This document shows positions 22,675 through 32,127 of a stretch of DNA of 40,886 nt, one piece after another (the first letter of the stretch is position 1; every line of letters starts with the position of its first letter). A model generated the notes under the pieces. That model saw nothing but the letters and a program-made list of their open reading frames with translations. It ran no database searches and had not been told where the DNA came from. Both the position numbers and the translations under genes were made by a program. Source of the stretch: Holophagaceae bacterium (GTDB lineage Bacteria > Acidobacteriota > Holophagae > Holophagales > Holophagaceae); NCBI GenBank assembly GCA_017859955.1, contig JAFNAB010000016.1, positions 1 through 40,886 of the forward strand, in the 5' to 3' direction.

Positions 22675-24222
22675 ATGGCACTGCCTCAGCTGGATATCTT
22701 CGAGAAAATGCGGGGGCTCTATACCCCGGTGATGAGCATCCGGCGAAGGGTCCTGGTGGCGGTAGCCCGCCTCATCCGGGAAGGTAAGCCCGCCCAGGCC
22801 ATTGAGGCCATCCCCTATGAAATCATCACCCACAACACGCCGACCTACCGAGACTGCGTATTCAAGGAACGGGCGGTCGCCCGGGAACGGGTTCGCCTGG
22901 CCCTGGGACAGGACCTGCGGGAGTTCGGGGCCCACGAGCCGGTGATCGACCACCCCGAGCCCTCCCTCACCGACCATCGGGTCGTGGAGAAGCCCTACGT
23001 CGCCGTCATCAAAATCGCCTGCGAGCGATGCCCCAGCAAGTCCTACATCGTCTCGGACCAGTGCATGGGCTGTGTGGCCAGGCCATGCGTCTCCGTGTGT
23101 TCCAAGAATGCCGTGAAGGTCAGCGGGGGAAAATCGGCCATCGACCAGGAGAAATGCATCCACTGCGGCCGCTGTGCTCAGGTGTGCCCCTACAACGCCA
23201 TCCTCTACCGGGAGCGCCCCTGCGAGTCCGCATGCGGCGTGAACGCTATCGGGGCGGATTCTGAGGGCTTCGCCGAGATCCGGAATGACAAGTGCGTCTC
23301 CTGCGGACTCTGTGTCGTCTCCTGTCCCTTCGGTGCCATCGGAGAGAAGTCAGAGATGGCCCAGGTGCTCCATGCCATCCGAAGCGGCCTTCCGGTCTGG
23401 GCTGAGCTGGCACCCTCCTTCGTGGGCCAGTTCGGCCCCCTGGCCACCCCCCAGAAGATCCTGGCCGCCGTGCGGGCCCTGGGTTTCGCAGGGACGGCCG
23501 AGGTTGCCTACGGGGCCGATATCGCGATCCTGGAGGAGGGTGAAAAGGTACTGGAGGTCTATCGGGCCAGACTGGCCGACCCCACAGCGCCCCAGACCTT
23601 TGTCGGCACTTCCTGTTGCCCCTCCTGGGTGCGGGCGGCCCGGCAGGCCTTCCCAGATCTGGCCCATTGCATCCAGGACAGCTCAACCCCCATGGTGGAA
23701 ACCGCCAAGCGGATCAAGGCCACAGATCCGAATGCCAAGGTCGTCTTCATCGGTCCCTGCGTGGCCAAGAAGGCCGAGGTTTCCGAGCTCCGGGAGGCAA
23801 GGATCGTGGATTTTGTGCTCACCTACGAGGAATTGGGCGCGATCTTCCAGGCCGCTGGCGTAGATCCGGCGGAGATCCCGGACGAAGCGGTCCCGGCTGA
23901 AGCGAGCACTGCTGGCCGCGCCTACCCCGTGGCGGGAAACGTAGCCCAGGCCATCGCCGCCGCAGCTCGGCACCATGCGGGCGAGCCCTTGGTGGATCTC
24001 GTCCATCGCACCGCCGAAAGCCTGGCCGATTGTCTGGGCCTGCTGAAGGAGATCCAGCAGGGCAAGCTGAAGCCTGTCCCCCACCTTGTGGAAGGCATGG
24101 GCTGCCCCAAGGGCTGCATCGGCGGCCCCGGCACCCTGGCGCCCCTGAACCGGGCCAAGGCCGCCGTCGCCAGCTTTGCCAAGGCGGCCCCGATGGAGAT
24201 GCCCAAGGCCAGCGAGGAGTGA
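22675..24222 (+). CDS. [FeFe] hydrogenase, group B type
   Basis: A protein of 515 residues without signal peptide. The N-terminal half carries [4Fe-4S] motifs at C130-C133-C138-C142, C161-C164-C167-C171 and C207-C210-C213-C217, plus an extra pair C183/C187. The C-terminal half is an H-cluster domain: L1 TSCCPSWV with C314 (proton relay) and C315, L2 GPCVAKKAE with C362, and L3 [13 protein letters not shown] with C477 and C481. All four H-cluster ligands and the relay Cys are present, so catalysis is possible. The L2 form GPCVAKK and L3 ending GGPG fit the poorly studied group B rather than group A (MPCTAKK). The maturation genes hydE, hydF and hydG are not in the window. Confidence 0.85.
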   Translation: MALPQLDIFEKMRGLYTPVMSIRRRVLVAVARLIREGKPAQAIEAIPYEIITHNTPTYRDCVFKERAVARERVRLALGQDLREFGAHEPVIDHPEPSLTDHRVVEKPYVAVIKIACERCPSKSYIVSDQCMGCVARPCVSVCSKNAVKVSGGKSAIDQEKCIHCGRCAQVCPYNAILYRERPCESACGVNAIGADSEGFAEIRNDKCVSCGLCVVSCPFGAIGEKSEMAQVLHAIRSGLPVWAELAPSFVGQFGPLATPQKILAAVRALGFAGTAEVAYGADIAILEEGEKVLEVYRARLADPTAPQTFVGTSCCPSWVRAARQAFPDLAHCIQDSSTPMVETAKRIKATDPNAKVVFIGPCVAKKAEVSELREARIVDFVLTYEELGAIFQAAGVDPAEIPDEAVPAEASTAGRAYPVAGNVAQAIAAAARHHAGEPLVDLVHRTAESLADCLGLLKEIQQGKLKPVPHLVEGMGCPKGCIGGPGTLAPLNRAKAAVASFAKAAPMEMPKASEE

Positions 24223-24246
24223 TCCCGAAAGCCTTCCTGAACGCAA

Positions 24247-24268
24247 AACGCCCCCGGAAGGGGGCGTT
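24247..24268. terminator. Hairpin terminator between the hydrogenase and tsf
   Basis: The stem aacgccccc/gggggcgtt with a ggaa loop lies between two convergent gene ends. A run of A on its left gives a T-run for the minus strand, so it best serves the ribosomal protein-tsf transcript, and perhaps the hydrogenase transcript as well. Confidence 0.75.
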
Positions 24269-24297
24269 GCACTACATCCAGCCTGGGCTGGAAAAAC

Positions 24298-24954
24298 CTA
24301 CATGCCGGTCTGGGCAGCGACTTCAGCGGCGAAGTCCTCGACCTTCTTCTCCAGGCCCTCGCCCATCACGTACTTGGTGAAGCGGCGGATGCTGAGCTTC
24401 TCACCGATCTCGGCGGTCTTGGTGGAGAGGTGCTGGGCGATGGTCAGATCGGGGTTGATGATGAAGCTCTGCTCCAGCAGGCAGACATCCTTGTAGATGG
24501 AGGCCATCTTGCCCTCGACGATCTTCTCGACGATGTTGGCAGGCTTGCCGGTGGCCAGGGCCTGGGCCCGGGCGATCTCCTTTTCCTTCTCGATGAACTC
24601 GGCGGTGACCTCTTCCTTGGTGACGAACTGGGGGGCGGGATCGTGGGCAGCGATGTGCATGGCGATCTCCTTGACCAGGCGCTGGAAGCCCTCGGTCTTG
24701 CCCACGAAGTCGGTCTCGCAGTTCACTTCCACCAGCACGCCCACGCGGCCGCCGGGGTGAATGTAGGCCTCCACGATGCCTTCAGCGGCGATGCGGTCGG
24801 CCTTCTTGGCGGCGGCGGCAAGGCCCTTCTTGCGAAGCCAGTCACCGGCCTTTTCGATGTCGCCATCGTTCTCTTCGAGGGCCTTCTTGCAGTCCATCAT
24901 GCCGAGACCGGTGCGGTCCCGAAGGGTCTTCACGTCCTGAGCGGTAAATGCCAT
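24298..24954 (-). CDS. tsf: Elongation factor Ts
   Basis: A protein of 218 residues with RBS aaggag. The N-terminal UBA-like part reads [37 protein letters not shown], followed by the core with [15 protein letters not shown] (the TDFV motif that displaces Mg from EF-Tu). It lacks the long C-terminal coiled-coil repeats of E. coli, as is common in shorter bacterial forms. It recycles EF-Tu by GDP release in the cytoplasm. It follows rpsB, the classical order. Confidence 0.97.
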   Translation of the reverse strand: MAFTAQDVKTLRDRTGLGMMDCKKALEENDGDIEKAGDWLRKKGLAAAAKKADRIAAEGIVEAYIHPGGRVGVLVEVNCETDFVGKTEGFQRLVKEIAMHIAAHDPAPQFVTKEEVTAEFIEKEKEIARAQALATGKPANIVEKIVEGKMASIYKDVCLLEQSFIINPDLTIAQHLSTKTAEIGEKLSIRRFTKYVMGEGLEKKVEDFAAEVAAQTGM

Positions 24955-25044
24955 GGAATTCTCCTTGGATCGAATGTCGCTTCAAAAATGAGCATGGGCG
25001 AACGGCGCCGCTGACGGCAGACCGTTCGCCCAATGGAGGCTTGA

Positions 25045-25800
25045 CTATTCAGCGCCTTCGTTGGCCTTCTCAGCCAGCATGGCCTTCATGTCGTCGGTGT
25101 CGGACTTGTCCTGGAAGGACTGACGGCCCTCGAGAATGGAGTCGGCCACGCGCTCGGAGAAGAGCAGGATGGAGCGGATCGCGTCATCGTTTGCGGGGAT
25201 CACGTAGTCGATCTTGTCGGGGTCGCAGTTGGTGTCCACGAGGGCCACAACCTTGATGCCGAGCTTGTTGGCTTCGGTGATGGTGATGTCCTCGCGATGG
25301 GGATCGATCACGAAGATGACATCGGGAATGCCGCGCATATCGCGAATGCCGTGGAAGGAGGCATCCAGCTTGTCGTGCTGGCGCTGGAGCACCAGGATTT
25401 CCTTCTTGGAGAGCTGAGCGGTCTTGGCGGGATCGTTGAGGGTGGCCTCGATCTCTTTCAGCTTCTCAAGGGACTTCTTGATGGTGGTGAAGTTGGTGAG
25501 CATGCCGCCCAGCCAGCGGTTGTTCACGTAGTGGGCGCCGCAACGCTGAGCCTGCTCAGCGATCAGATCCTGGGCCTGGGGCTTGGTGGCCACGAAGAGG
25601 AAGGTCTTGCCCTCGGCGGCGGACTTGGTCAGGAAGTTGGTGGCCTGGTTCCAGAGACGGAGGGTCTTCTGGAGGTCGATGATGTAGATGCTGTTGCGGG
25701 CGCCGAAGATGTATTTCTTCATCTTGGGGTTCCAACGCTTGGTCTGGTGACCGAAGTGGACGCCTGCTTCGAGCAGTTCCTTCATTTGAATGGCAGCCAT
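25045..25800 (-). CDS. rpsB: 30S ribosomal protein S2
   Basis: A protein of 251 residues with RBS gggagg. S2 signatures are clear: [22 protein letters not shown] at the N-terminus, [30 protein letters not shown] and [24 protein letters not shown], with a Glu/Asp-rich C-terminal tail. It is the second-to-last gene of the rplM-rpsI-rpsB-tsf run. A structured leader of about 150 bases precedes it. Confidence 0.98.
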   Translation of the reverse strand: MAAIQMKELLEAGVHFGHQTKRWNPKMKKYIFGARNSIYIIDLQKTLRLWNQATNFLTKSAAEGKTFLFVATKPQAQDLIAEQAQRCGAHYVNNRWLGGMLTNFTTIKKSLEKLKEIEATLNDPAKTAQLSKKEILVLQRQHDKLDASFHGIRDMRGIPDVIFVIDPHREDITITEANKLGIKVVALVDTNCDPDKIDYVIPANDDAIRSILLFSERVADSILEGRQSFQDKSDTDDMKAMLAEKANEGAE

Positions 25801-25953
25801 GATGGCCTCCCGTAATGTCGCGACCGGGGTCGCGGTGGGATGAAAGGCGGTGTCCCGCCCGAATCGGCCGAAGGGTTCGGCCCTGCGTAAGTTCGGGGAG
25901 CCGCAGCTCCCCGATGAGAAAACACGATAATCGTCCCGGCAGCGCCGAAAAGA
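25801..25953 (-). promoter_or_regulatory. Structured leader of rpsB
   Basis: On the minus strand this gap can form several GC-rich hairpins: cggggag-ctgcgg-ctccccg, a ggccgaa..ttcggcc stem and cgcgacc-ccggtcgcg just before the ribosome binding site. None has a T-run. A promoter or an autoregulatory S2 leader would fit; neither is proven. Confidence 0.35.
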
Positions 25954-26346
25954 CTAGCGCTTGGAGAACTGGAAGCGGGCGCGGGCAGCCTTCTGACCGG
26001 GCTTCTTACGTTCCTTCATGCGGGGATCGCGGGTCAGCAGGCCAGCCTGACGAAGGGCCGACTTGAGCTGCTCGTTGTAGCCCAGCAGAGCACGGGAGAT
26101 ACCCAGACGAATGGCGGAAGCCTGACCGGCAGGGCCGCCGCCAGCCACGGAGATGACCATGTCGAACTTGTTCTCCAGTTCGTTCATCACCAGGGGCTGA
26201 TGGACCACCATGCGAAGCACGGCATTGGGGAAGTAGTGCTCCAGGGTGCGGCCATTGACAGTGACATTGCCGCTGCCGGGGCGCAGGAAAACGCGGGCAG
26301 AAGAAGTCTTGCGCCGACCGGTTCCGTAATGCTGGGAAATCGCCAT
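25954..26346 (-). CDS. rpsI: 30S ribosomal protein S9
   Basis: A protein of 130 residues. It has [27 protein letters not shown] at the N-terminus, [19 protein letters not shown] in the middle and the universal basic tail ending FQFSKR, which reaches the ribosomal P-site. It follows rplM after an 18-base gap, the conserved L13-S9 operon. Confidence 0.98.
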   Translation of the reverse strand: MAISQHYGTGRRKTSSARVFLRPGSGNVTVNGRTLEHYFPNAVLRMVVHQPLVMNELENKFDMVISVAGGGPAGQASAIRLGISRALLGYNEQLKSALRQAGLLTRDPRMKERKKPGQKAARARFQFSKR

Positions 26347-26364
26347 GATATGCCTCTATCGAAT

Positions 26365-26802
26365 TTACAGCTTGATGGTCAGGGGCTGGGGCTGCTGGGC
26401 GGCCTGCTGGTGCTCGGCACCATCGTAGACCTTGAGCTTGCGATACATCGCGCGACCCAGGGGGCCCTTGGGAAGCATCCCCTTCACAGCGCTCTCGATG
26501 ATGCGACCGGGGAAGGTGATCTTCATGACGTCAGCGCGGACTTCCTTCATGGAGCCGGGCTGGGTCGTGGTGCGGCGGTACATCTTGGTCGTGTTCTTCT
26601 TGCCGGTAAAGACGGCCTTGGAAGCGTTGACCACGACCACGTGGTCGCCGGTGTCAATGAAAGGGGTCCAGGTGGGCTTGGTCTTGCCGGACAGCACGTC
26701 GGCAATGACGGTGCTCAGGCGCCCCACGGGCACGCCCGTGGCGTCCACGAGGAACCACTTGCGGTCAACCAATTCTTGGGCCTTGGGAAAATAAGTGCTC
26801 AT
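26365..26802 (-). CDS. rplM: 50S ribosomal protein L13
   Basis: A protein of 145 residues from the ATG at 26802 (ggag eight bases upstream). Blocks: WFLVDATGVPVGRLSTVIADVLSGK, FIDTGDHVVVVNASKAVFTGKK, ITFPGRIIESAVKGMLPKGPLGRAMYRKLKVYDGAEHQQAAQQP. It has the normal length. It is the first ribosomal gene of the minus-strand run and is separated by 72 bases from the PseG-like gene upstream. Confidence 0.97.
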   Translation of the reverse strand: MSTYFPKAQELVDRKWFLVDATGVPVGRLSTVIADVLSGKTKPTWTPFIDTGDHVVVVNASKAVFTGKKNTTKMYRRTTTQPGSMKEVRADVMKITFPGRIIESAVKGMLPKGPLGRAMYRKLKVYDGAEHQQAAQQPQPLTIKL

Positions 26803-26874
26803 AGCCGAACTCCGAAACCGATGGGCGGGCAGGAACTGCAATCCGCACAGCGGCGGAATGACAGAAGGACCACC

Positions 26875-27975
26875 TTATCTCGGATATTTAACGTCGTCAA
26901 GGGTAGGTTTCGTGAGATTCCACAGTTCCTGGACCACCCGGGCCGCCCCAAGGCCATCGATCAGGCCCATGCCATCCCGGCTCTGCTCCTGGCGACTGTC
27001 TTGTCCTTCGGGGCCAAGCCATTGGTCCAGCGAATGGAAAGTGGCTTCCAGGTTCTCCTGCGGGCCCACCCCCAGATCCAGGCAACCGTTGTTCATCGCA
27101 AGGTCCGATAGAATCTGGTGCTGACGATCGTTCTGGCCCCAGGCAGCCACGGGAACGCCCATACAGAGGGCCTCGTTCAGCGTCACCCCCGCGGCGGCCC
27201 AGATGGCATCAAACTCCTGCAGGCGGTGGGTCAGCCCGGGCAACCCCGACATTACCGTGCAACCCCTGAAGGGCGGCTCTTGGATCCCCCGGGGGGCGAG
27301 AATGGTGCAGCTTCCCATCCAGCGCTGCTCGGTCACAAGACGTTGAAGAATCTGAAAGGCCCGCCCCGCCAGATCGGCCCCATCGCTTCCCCCGAAGGTC
27401 ACCAGGAGCTTGCGGACCGAAAGGGGCTGAAGGACTTCGCGCTTGGGACGCCGCCCAAGGGCCTCGGGGCTCACCACCACGTACTCGGAGCCTCGCAGGA
27501 CGCGGCAGCCCCCGTGCTGGGTTTCGCAGGGGCGGGTCTTGCGACCGCCCACTGACTTCAGGGGCGCACTGGGCCAGGAGCTACCCTCCAGGAAAGGCTG
27601 GAAGAGAAGATCGGCCGACTCGTGGGCATCGCCATCGTCCTCCATGATGGCGACCTTGAGGGGACGCAGGGCCTGGATCTGCTCAGGCGTCGTATCCCAC
27701 TGGTCCACCAGCACCAGATGGGCCTGCACTTTGAGTTCCTGGGGCAGAGCCCCGTGCAGATCTTCGCCGAGATCCACCACAGGGCAATCCAAGGCCTGGT
27801 CGAGGAAAGGATGACGCCCCTGACCCAAACGGCGGGCCCGCTCATCACCCGATACCGCGAGGGTGGCGAGCCCTCCCAGAGCCCGCCACTGTGCCTGGAT
27901 GACCAAGGCCCGGGCCACATGACCCAGACCCAGGCGAGTATCAGTATGAATTCGGAGAATGAGGTGGGGTTGCAT
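26875..27975 (-). CDS. PseG/SpsG-like nucleotide-sugar hydrolase or glycosyltransferase
   Basis: A protein of 366 residues with the GT-B-like layout of PseG: an N-terminal domain with RIHTDTRLGLGHVARALVIQA (the R-x-D...G-x-GHxxR motif), then LVLVDQWD and VAIMEDDGD, and a C-terminal nucleotide-binding domain with LLVTFGGSDGADLA and DAIWAAAGVTLNEALCMGVPVAAWGQNDRQHQ. PseG removes UDP from a bacillosamine-derived sugar on the way to pseudaminic acid, which decorates flagellin and surface glycans. No other pse genes are adjacent and the protein is somewhat longer than Campylobacter PseG, so the exact substrate is open. The ribosome binding site is weak. It is divergent from ahcY. Confidence 0.7.
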   Translation of the reverse strand: MQPHLILRIHTDTRLGLGHVARALVIQAQWRALGGLATLAVSGDERARRLGQGRHPFLDQALDCPVVDLGEDLHGALPQELKVQAHLVLVDQWDTTPEQIQALRPLKVAIMEDDGDAHESADLLFQPFLEGSSWPSAPLKSVGGRKTRPCETQHGGCRVLRGSEYVVVSPEALGRRPKREVLQPLSVRKLLVTFGGSDGADLAGRAFQILQRLVTEQRWMGSCTILAPRGIQEPPFRGCTVMSGLPGLTHRLQEFDAIWAAAGVTLNEALCMGVPVAAWGQNDRQHQILSDLAMNNGCLDLGVGPQENLEATFHSLDQWLGPEGQDSRQEQSRDGMGLIDGLGAARVVQELWNLTKPTLDDVKYPR

Positions 27976-28043
27976 GGCCTTTTCACGGAATTTAGGACAT
28001 GAGTCTAGCCGGAGTGGGTGACTTTTGGATTATCCTTTTCCCT

Positions 28044-28107
28044 CGTCCGAGGAGCGCTGCGAGACTCCGTCCCAGGCTCGGACCCAAACCAGTCCAACGG
28101 CGCTCAC
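28044..28107 (+). promoter_or_regulatory. S-adenosylhomocysteine (SAH) riboswitch
   Basis: P1 is formed by gtccgag (28045-28051) with ctcggac (28077-28083). The conserved gaggagcgctgc core follows P1, and GAGCGC (28052-28057) pairs with GCGCTC (28100-28105) to make the long-range pseudoknot stem after the aacgg linker. This matches the known SAH riboswitch consensus closely. SAH riboswitches turn genes on when SAH builds up, and the next gene is SAH hydrolase, the expected target. Confidence 0.93.
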
Positions 28108-28140
28108 CAGACAAACCGGCCGGTTTGACTTCAGGTGAGC
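28102..28140 (+). promoter_or_regulatory. Alternative hairpin of the SAH riboswitch expression platform
   Basis: gctcacc (28102-28108) can pair with ggtgagc (28134-28140), enclosing the perfect 16-base palindrome caaaccggccggtttg (28112-28127). The left arm is the same strand that the ligand-bound riboswitch uses in its pseudoknot, so the two folds exclude each other. The lack of a U-run after it leaves the mode (termination or translation) open. Confidence 0.65.
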
Positions 28141-28175
28141 ACGCCCTATCCTTCCGGCCCATTACGGGAGTTCCC

Positions 28176-29603
<1,428 letters not shown>

Positions 29604-29606
29604 TCA

Positions 29607-29699
29607 AAAGATCCACCTCCAAGGCTCCAAGGAATGATCAAGAAAGACTTTTCTTAGTTCCGCTTTTTTGGAGCCTTGGAGCCTTCGTGGTGAATCTTT
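29607..29699. repeat. Inverted repeat upstream of gph
   Basis: Arms of 26 bases at 29607-29632 and 29674-29699 are inverted copies with three mismatches, around a 41-base AT-richer centre. The right arm contains ccttggagccttcgtg, found exactly at 6260-6275. It starts 4 bases after the ahcY stop and ends 13 bases before the gph start, so it may act as a transcript-end structure and influence gph. Confidence 0.7.
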
Positions 29700-29712
29700 T
29701 TCGGATTTGGAA

Positions 29713-30384
29713 ATGACGCATCGCTTTGATATCGACGGGATCCTTTTCGATCTCGATGGCACCCTCCTGGACACCGTGGCTGACTTGGCCGAGGCCACCA
29801 ACCGGATGCTCCGGGAACTGGGACAGAAGGAACGCTCCCTGGAGGAAGTCACCACCTTCATTGGGAATGGCATCCGCTCCCTGGTGAACCGCTCCGTCAG
29901 TGAAGGACGGGAAGCCACCCCGGCCCTCCTGGAGGCGGCCTACGGGGTCTTCCAGCGCCATTACGCTGAGGTCAACGGGCTCGCGACCCGCCCGTACCCC
30001 GGCGTCACGGAGGCCCTGAAGGATCTGCAGGAGCGCGGCCTCAAACTGGGCTGTGTCACCAACAAGTCCGAGGCCTTCATATTCCCCGTGCTGGACGCCC
30101 TCGGCATGTCCAGCTTCTTCGGCAGCGTAGTGGGCGGGGACACCCTGCCCCAGCGCAAACCGGACCCCGAACCCCTCTTCCACGCCTGCCAGCAGCTGGG
30201 CATCGATCCCAGCCGCGCCCTGATGGTGGGAGACTCCCCCAACGATGCCATCGCCGCGCGACGGGCCGGCATCCCGGTCCTCCTGGTCACCTACGGCTAC
30301 AGTGCCGAGGTGCCCCTTGAGGCCATCGACTGCGATGGGCTGATTCCCACCCTCTCGGTGCTGCCGGACTACCTCTCCCGGTAG
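29713..30384 (+). CDS. gph: Phosphoglycolate phosphatase-like HAD hydrolase
   Basis: A protein of 223 residues, HAD superfamily. Motif I is FDLDGTLLDT with both catalytic Asp, motif II VTNKSEAF, motif III the Lys in PQRKPDPEPL, and motif IV VGDSPNDAIAARRAG. A helical cap (about 20-85, TFIGNGIRSLVNRS) gives subclass C1 and the Gph-like pattern. It probably removes 2-phosphoglycolate formed in DNA repair, although substrates vary in the family. The start is set by homology; no clear ribosome binding site exists because the repeat element ends just upstream. Its last 16 bases overlap the convergent NUDIX gene. Confidence 0.85.
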   Translation: MTHRFDIDGILFDLDGTLLDTVADLAEATNRMLRELGQKERSLEEVTTFIGNGIRSLVNRSVSEGREATPALLEAAYGVFQRHYAEVNGLATRPYPGVTEALKDLQERGLKLGCVTNKSEAFIFPVLDALGMSSFFGSVVGGDTLPQRKPDPEPLFHACQQLGIDPSRALMVGDSPNDAIAARRAGIPVLLVTYGYSAEVPLEAIDCDGLIPTLSVLPDYLSR

Positions 30385-30812
30385 ATGTTGCTCACGGCCC
30401 CCAGGGGCAGCCGGACCCCCCGCTGGTAGTCCTCCAGGCACTGGAGCACGAAACCGGAGCGGGGGCGAACGGCGATCTCCTCCGGTGTCAGCCAATGGCA
30501 AGCCAGGATATCGGCGTCCTGTGGCTCCGGCGTAGCTCCCTCGGGCACCCTTCCGGTGAAGCAGGCCCGGATGTAATCCTTCCCGTTCCGGGCCTGGAGC
30601 TGGTACATCCCCAGGAAGGCCTCGGGCTCAAACGCCAGGCCTGTCTCCTCCCGGGTCTCCCGGACGACGGCCTCCAGCAGGGTCTCCCCGGGCTCCACAT
30701 GACCCGCAGGCTGGTTGAAGACGCGCTCCGGGTGGACACCATCGGTCTCCTCCACCATGAGGAAGCGACCGTCGCGCTCGATGATGGCCGCAACCGTGAG
30801 GGACCAGGACAT
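30369..30812 (-). CDS. NUDIX hydrolase
   Basis: A protein of 147 residues from the ATG at 30812 (gggag upstream). The Nudix box is complete: GHVEPGETLLEAVVRETREETGL (G-x5-E-x7-REUxEExGU), preceded by VFNQPAG. The QPAGHVEPGE form and the general layout are close to the NudJ-type phosphatases (thiamine-PP or HMP-PP hydrolysis in E. coli), and the C-terminal RPRSGFVLQCLEDYQRG also fits this group. The exact substrate is not certain. It follows ackA on the minus strand, with a repeat hairpin between them. Confidence 0.88.
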   Translation of the reverse strand: MSWSLTVAAIIERDGRFLMVEETDGVHPERVFNQPAGHVEPGETLLEAVVRETREETGLAFEPEAFLGMYQLQARNGKDYIRACFTGRVPEGATPEPQDADILACHWLTPEEIAVRPRSGFVLQCLEDYQRGVRLPLGAVSNIYRER

Positions 30813-30835
30813 GGGAACTCCCTGAAAAACCAAAG

Positions 30836-30903
30836 CCTCACGCGGAGCCGCGGAGATGCGGAGGAAGCAGATCTACCGCAGCTCTCCGCGCCTCCGCGTG
30901 AGG
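30836..30903. repeat. Compact inverted repeat with the same arms as the 524-bp element
   Basis: cctcacgcggagccgcgga (30836 onwards) and its inverted copy ending at 30903 (ctccgcgcctccgcgtgagg) pair over about 20 bases with one mismatch, around a centre of about 28 bases. The arm sequence is the same as the outer arms at 20796 and 21319. It looks like a short form of that element. It lies between ackA and the NUDIX gene and could end or attenuate the ackA transcript. Confidence 0.75.
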
Positions 30904-30921
30904 CCATCTTCTTTGGTCAGC

Positions 30922-32103
30922 CTACTGAACGAACTTGGCGGTGAAGCGGGCCATGGCCAGCTCTTCGTTGGTGGGCACCACGGCGACCTTCACACGGCTC
31001 TCGGGCTTGCTGATGAAGCGGGGATCCTTGCTGCGGGCGTTGTTCACCTGCTCGTCGATCTGGATGCCGAAGAGGTTGGAGAGGTGGCTGCAGATCCAGG
31101 CGCGGAGCCGGGGGCCGTTCTCGCCGATGCCAGCGGTGAAGGTGATGGCATCCACACCGTTCATGGCGGCGGCGTAGGCGCCGATGTATTTCAGCACACC
31201 GTAGCCCAGCATTTCCATGGTGAGGCGGGCCTGGTCATTGGTATCCCACTGGTCCTCGACGTCGCGGCAGTCTGAGGAGATGCCGGAGACGCCCAGGAGG
31301 CCCGAGTGCTTGTTCAGGAGGTTGCTGAGGCCCTTGGCATCCAGGCCCTCCTTCTCAGCGATGGTGACGATGGCGCCGGGATCGACGCTGCCGCAGCGGG
31401 TGCCCATGATCACGCCTTCCAAGGGGGTGAGACCCATAGAGGTGTCGACGCTCTTGCCGTTCTTCACAGCGGTGATGGAGCTGCCGTTGCCGAGATGGCA
31501 GGTGATGATCTTGAGCTGTTCGATGGGGCGACCCATGAGCTCAGCCGTGGCCTCGGCCACGAAGCGATGGCTGGTGCCGTGGAAGCCGTAGCGGCGAAGG
31601 CCGAGCTTCTTGCAGAGGTCGCTGGGAAGGCCGTAGGTGAAGGCGTAATCGGGCATGCTGTGGTGGAAGGCCGTGTCGAAGACCGCCACGTGGGGCACAT
31701 CGGGGAAGATCTCCATGGCGGTCTTGATGCCCATGGCATTGGCGGGGTTGTGGAGGGGGGCGTAGAAGGCCAGATCCTCGATCTCCGACAGGATGGCGGG
31801 GGTGATCACCTCGGGGTCACCGAAGTTGGGGCCGCCGTGGGTGACGCGATGACCCACACCGGACACCTTCTCGTCCTTGAGAACCGTCTCATGAAGCTTG
31901 TCCATGATGTGGCCCAGGGAGGCACGATGGTCCTTCATGTCGGCGTCCAGGCGCCCCTTCTCGCCCTTGATGGTCCAACGGATGAAGCCTTCCTTCATGC
32001 CGATGCGTTCGGCGATGCCGTCGGCCAGGACGTCTTCCGTGGCCATGTTGATCACGGTGAACTTCAGGGAGCTGGAACCCGCATTCAGGGTCAAGATGAT
32101 CAT
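30922..32103 (-). CDS. ackA: Acetate kinase
   Basis: A protein of 393 residues with RBS ggagg. It has LTLNAGSSSLKF at the N-terminus, GHRVTHGG, VAVFDTAFHHSMPDYAFTYGLP, YGFHGTSHRFV, ITCHLGNGSSITAVKNGKSVDTSMGLTPLEG, RCGSVDPG and FTAGIGENGPRLR, covering the ATP and acetyl-phosphate sites of the ASKHA fold. It makes ATP and acetate from acetyl phosphate, the last step of acetogenic fermentation. Phosphotransacetylase (pta) is not adjacent. It lies 24 bases after the TIGR02757 gene on the same strand. Confidence 0.97.
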   Translation of the reverse strand: MIILTLNAGSSSLKFTVINMATEDVLADGIAERIGMKEGFIRWTIKGEKGRLDADMKDHRASLGHIMDKLHETVLKDEKVSGVGHRVTHGGPNFGDPEVITPAILSEIEDLAFYAPLHNPANAMGIKTAMEIFPDVPHVAVFDTAFHHSMPDYAFTYGLPSDLCKKLGLRRYGFHGTSHRFVAEATAELMGRPIEQLKIITCHLGNGSSITAVKNGKSVDTSMGLTPLEGVIMGTRCGSVDPGAIVTIAEKEGLDAKGLSNLLNKHSGLLGVSGISSDCRDVEDQWDTNDQARLTMEMLGYGVLKYIGAYAAAMNGVDAITFTAGIGENGPRLRAWICSHLSNLFGIQIDEQVNNARSKDPRFISKPESRVKVAVVPTNEELAMARFTAKFVQ

Positions 32104-32127
32104 GTCCGTTCCTCCAAACCCCCCATT

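Noticed and set aside
27999-28175. An N-terminal extension of ahcY of 59 residues in the same open frame
   Set aside because: The stretch is the SAH riboswitch and its hairpin, and the ATG at 28176 has its own ribosome binding site and matches family starts.
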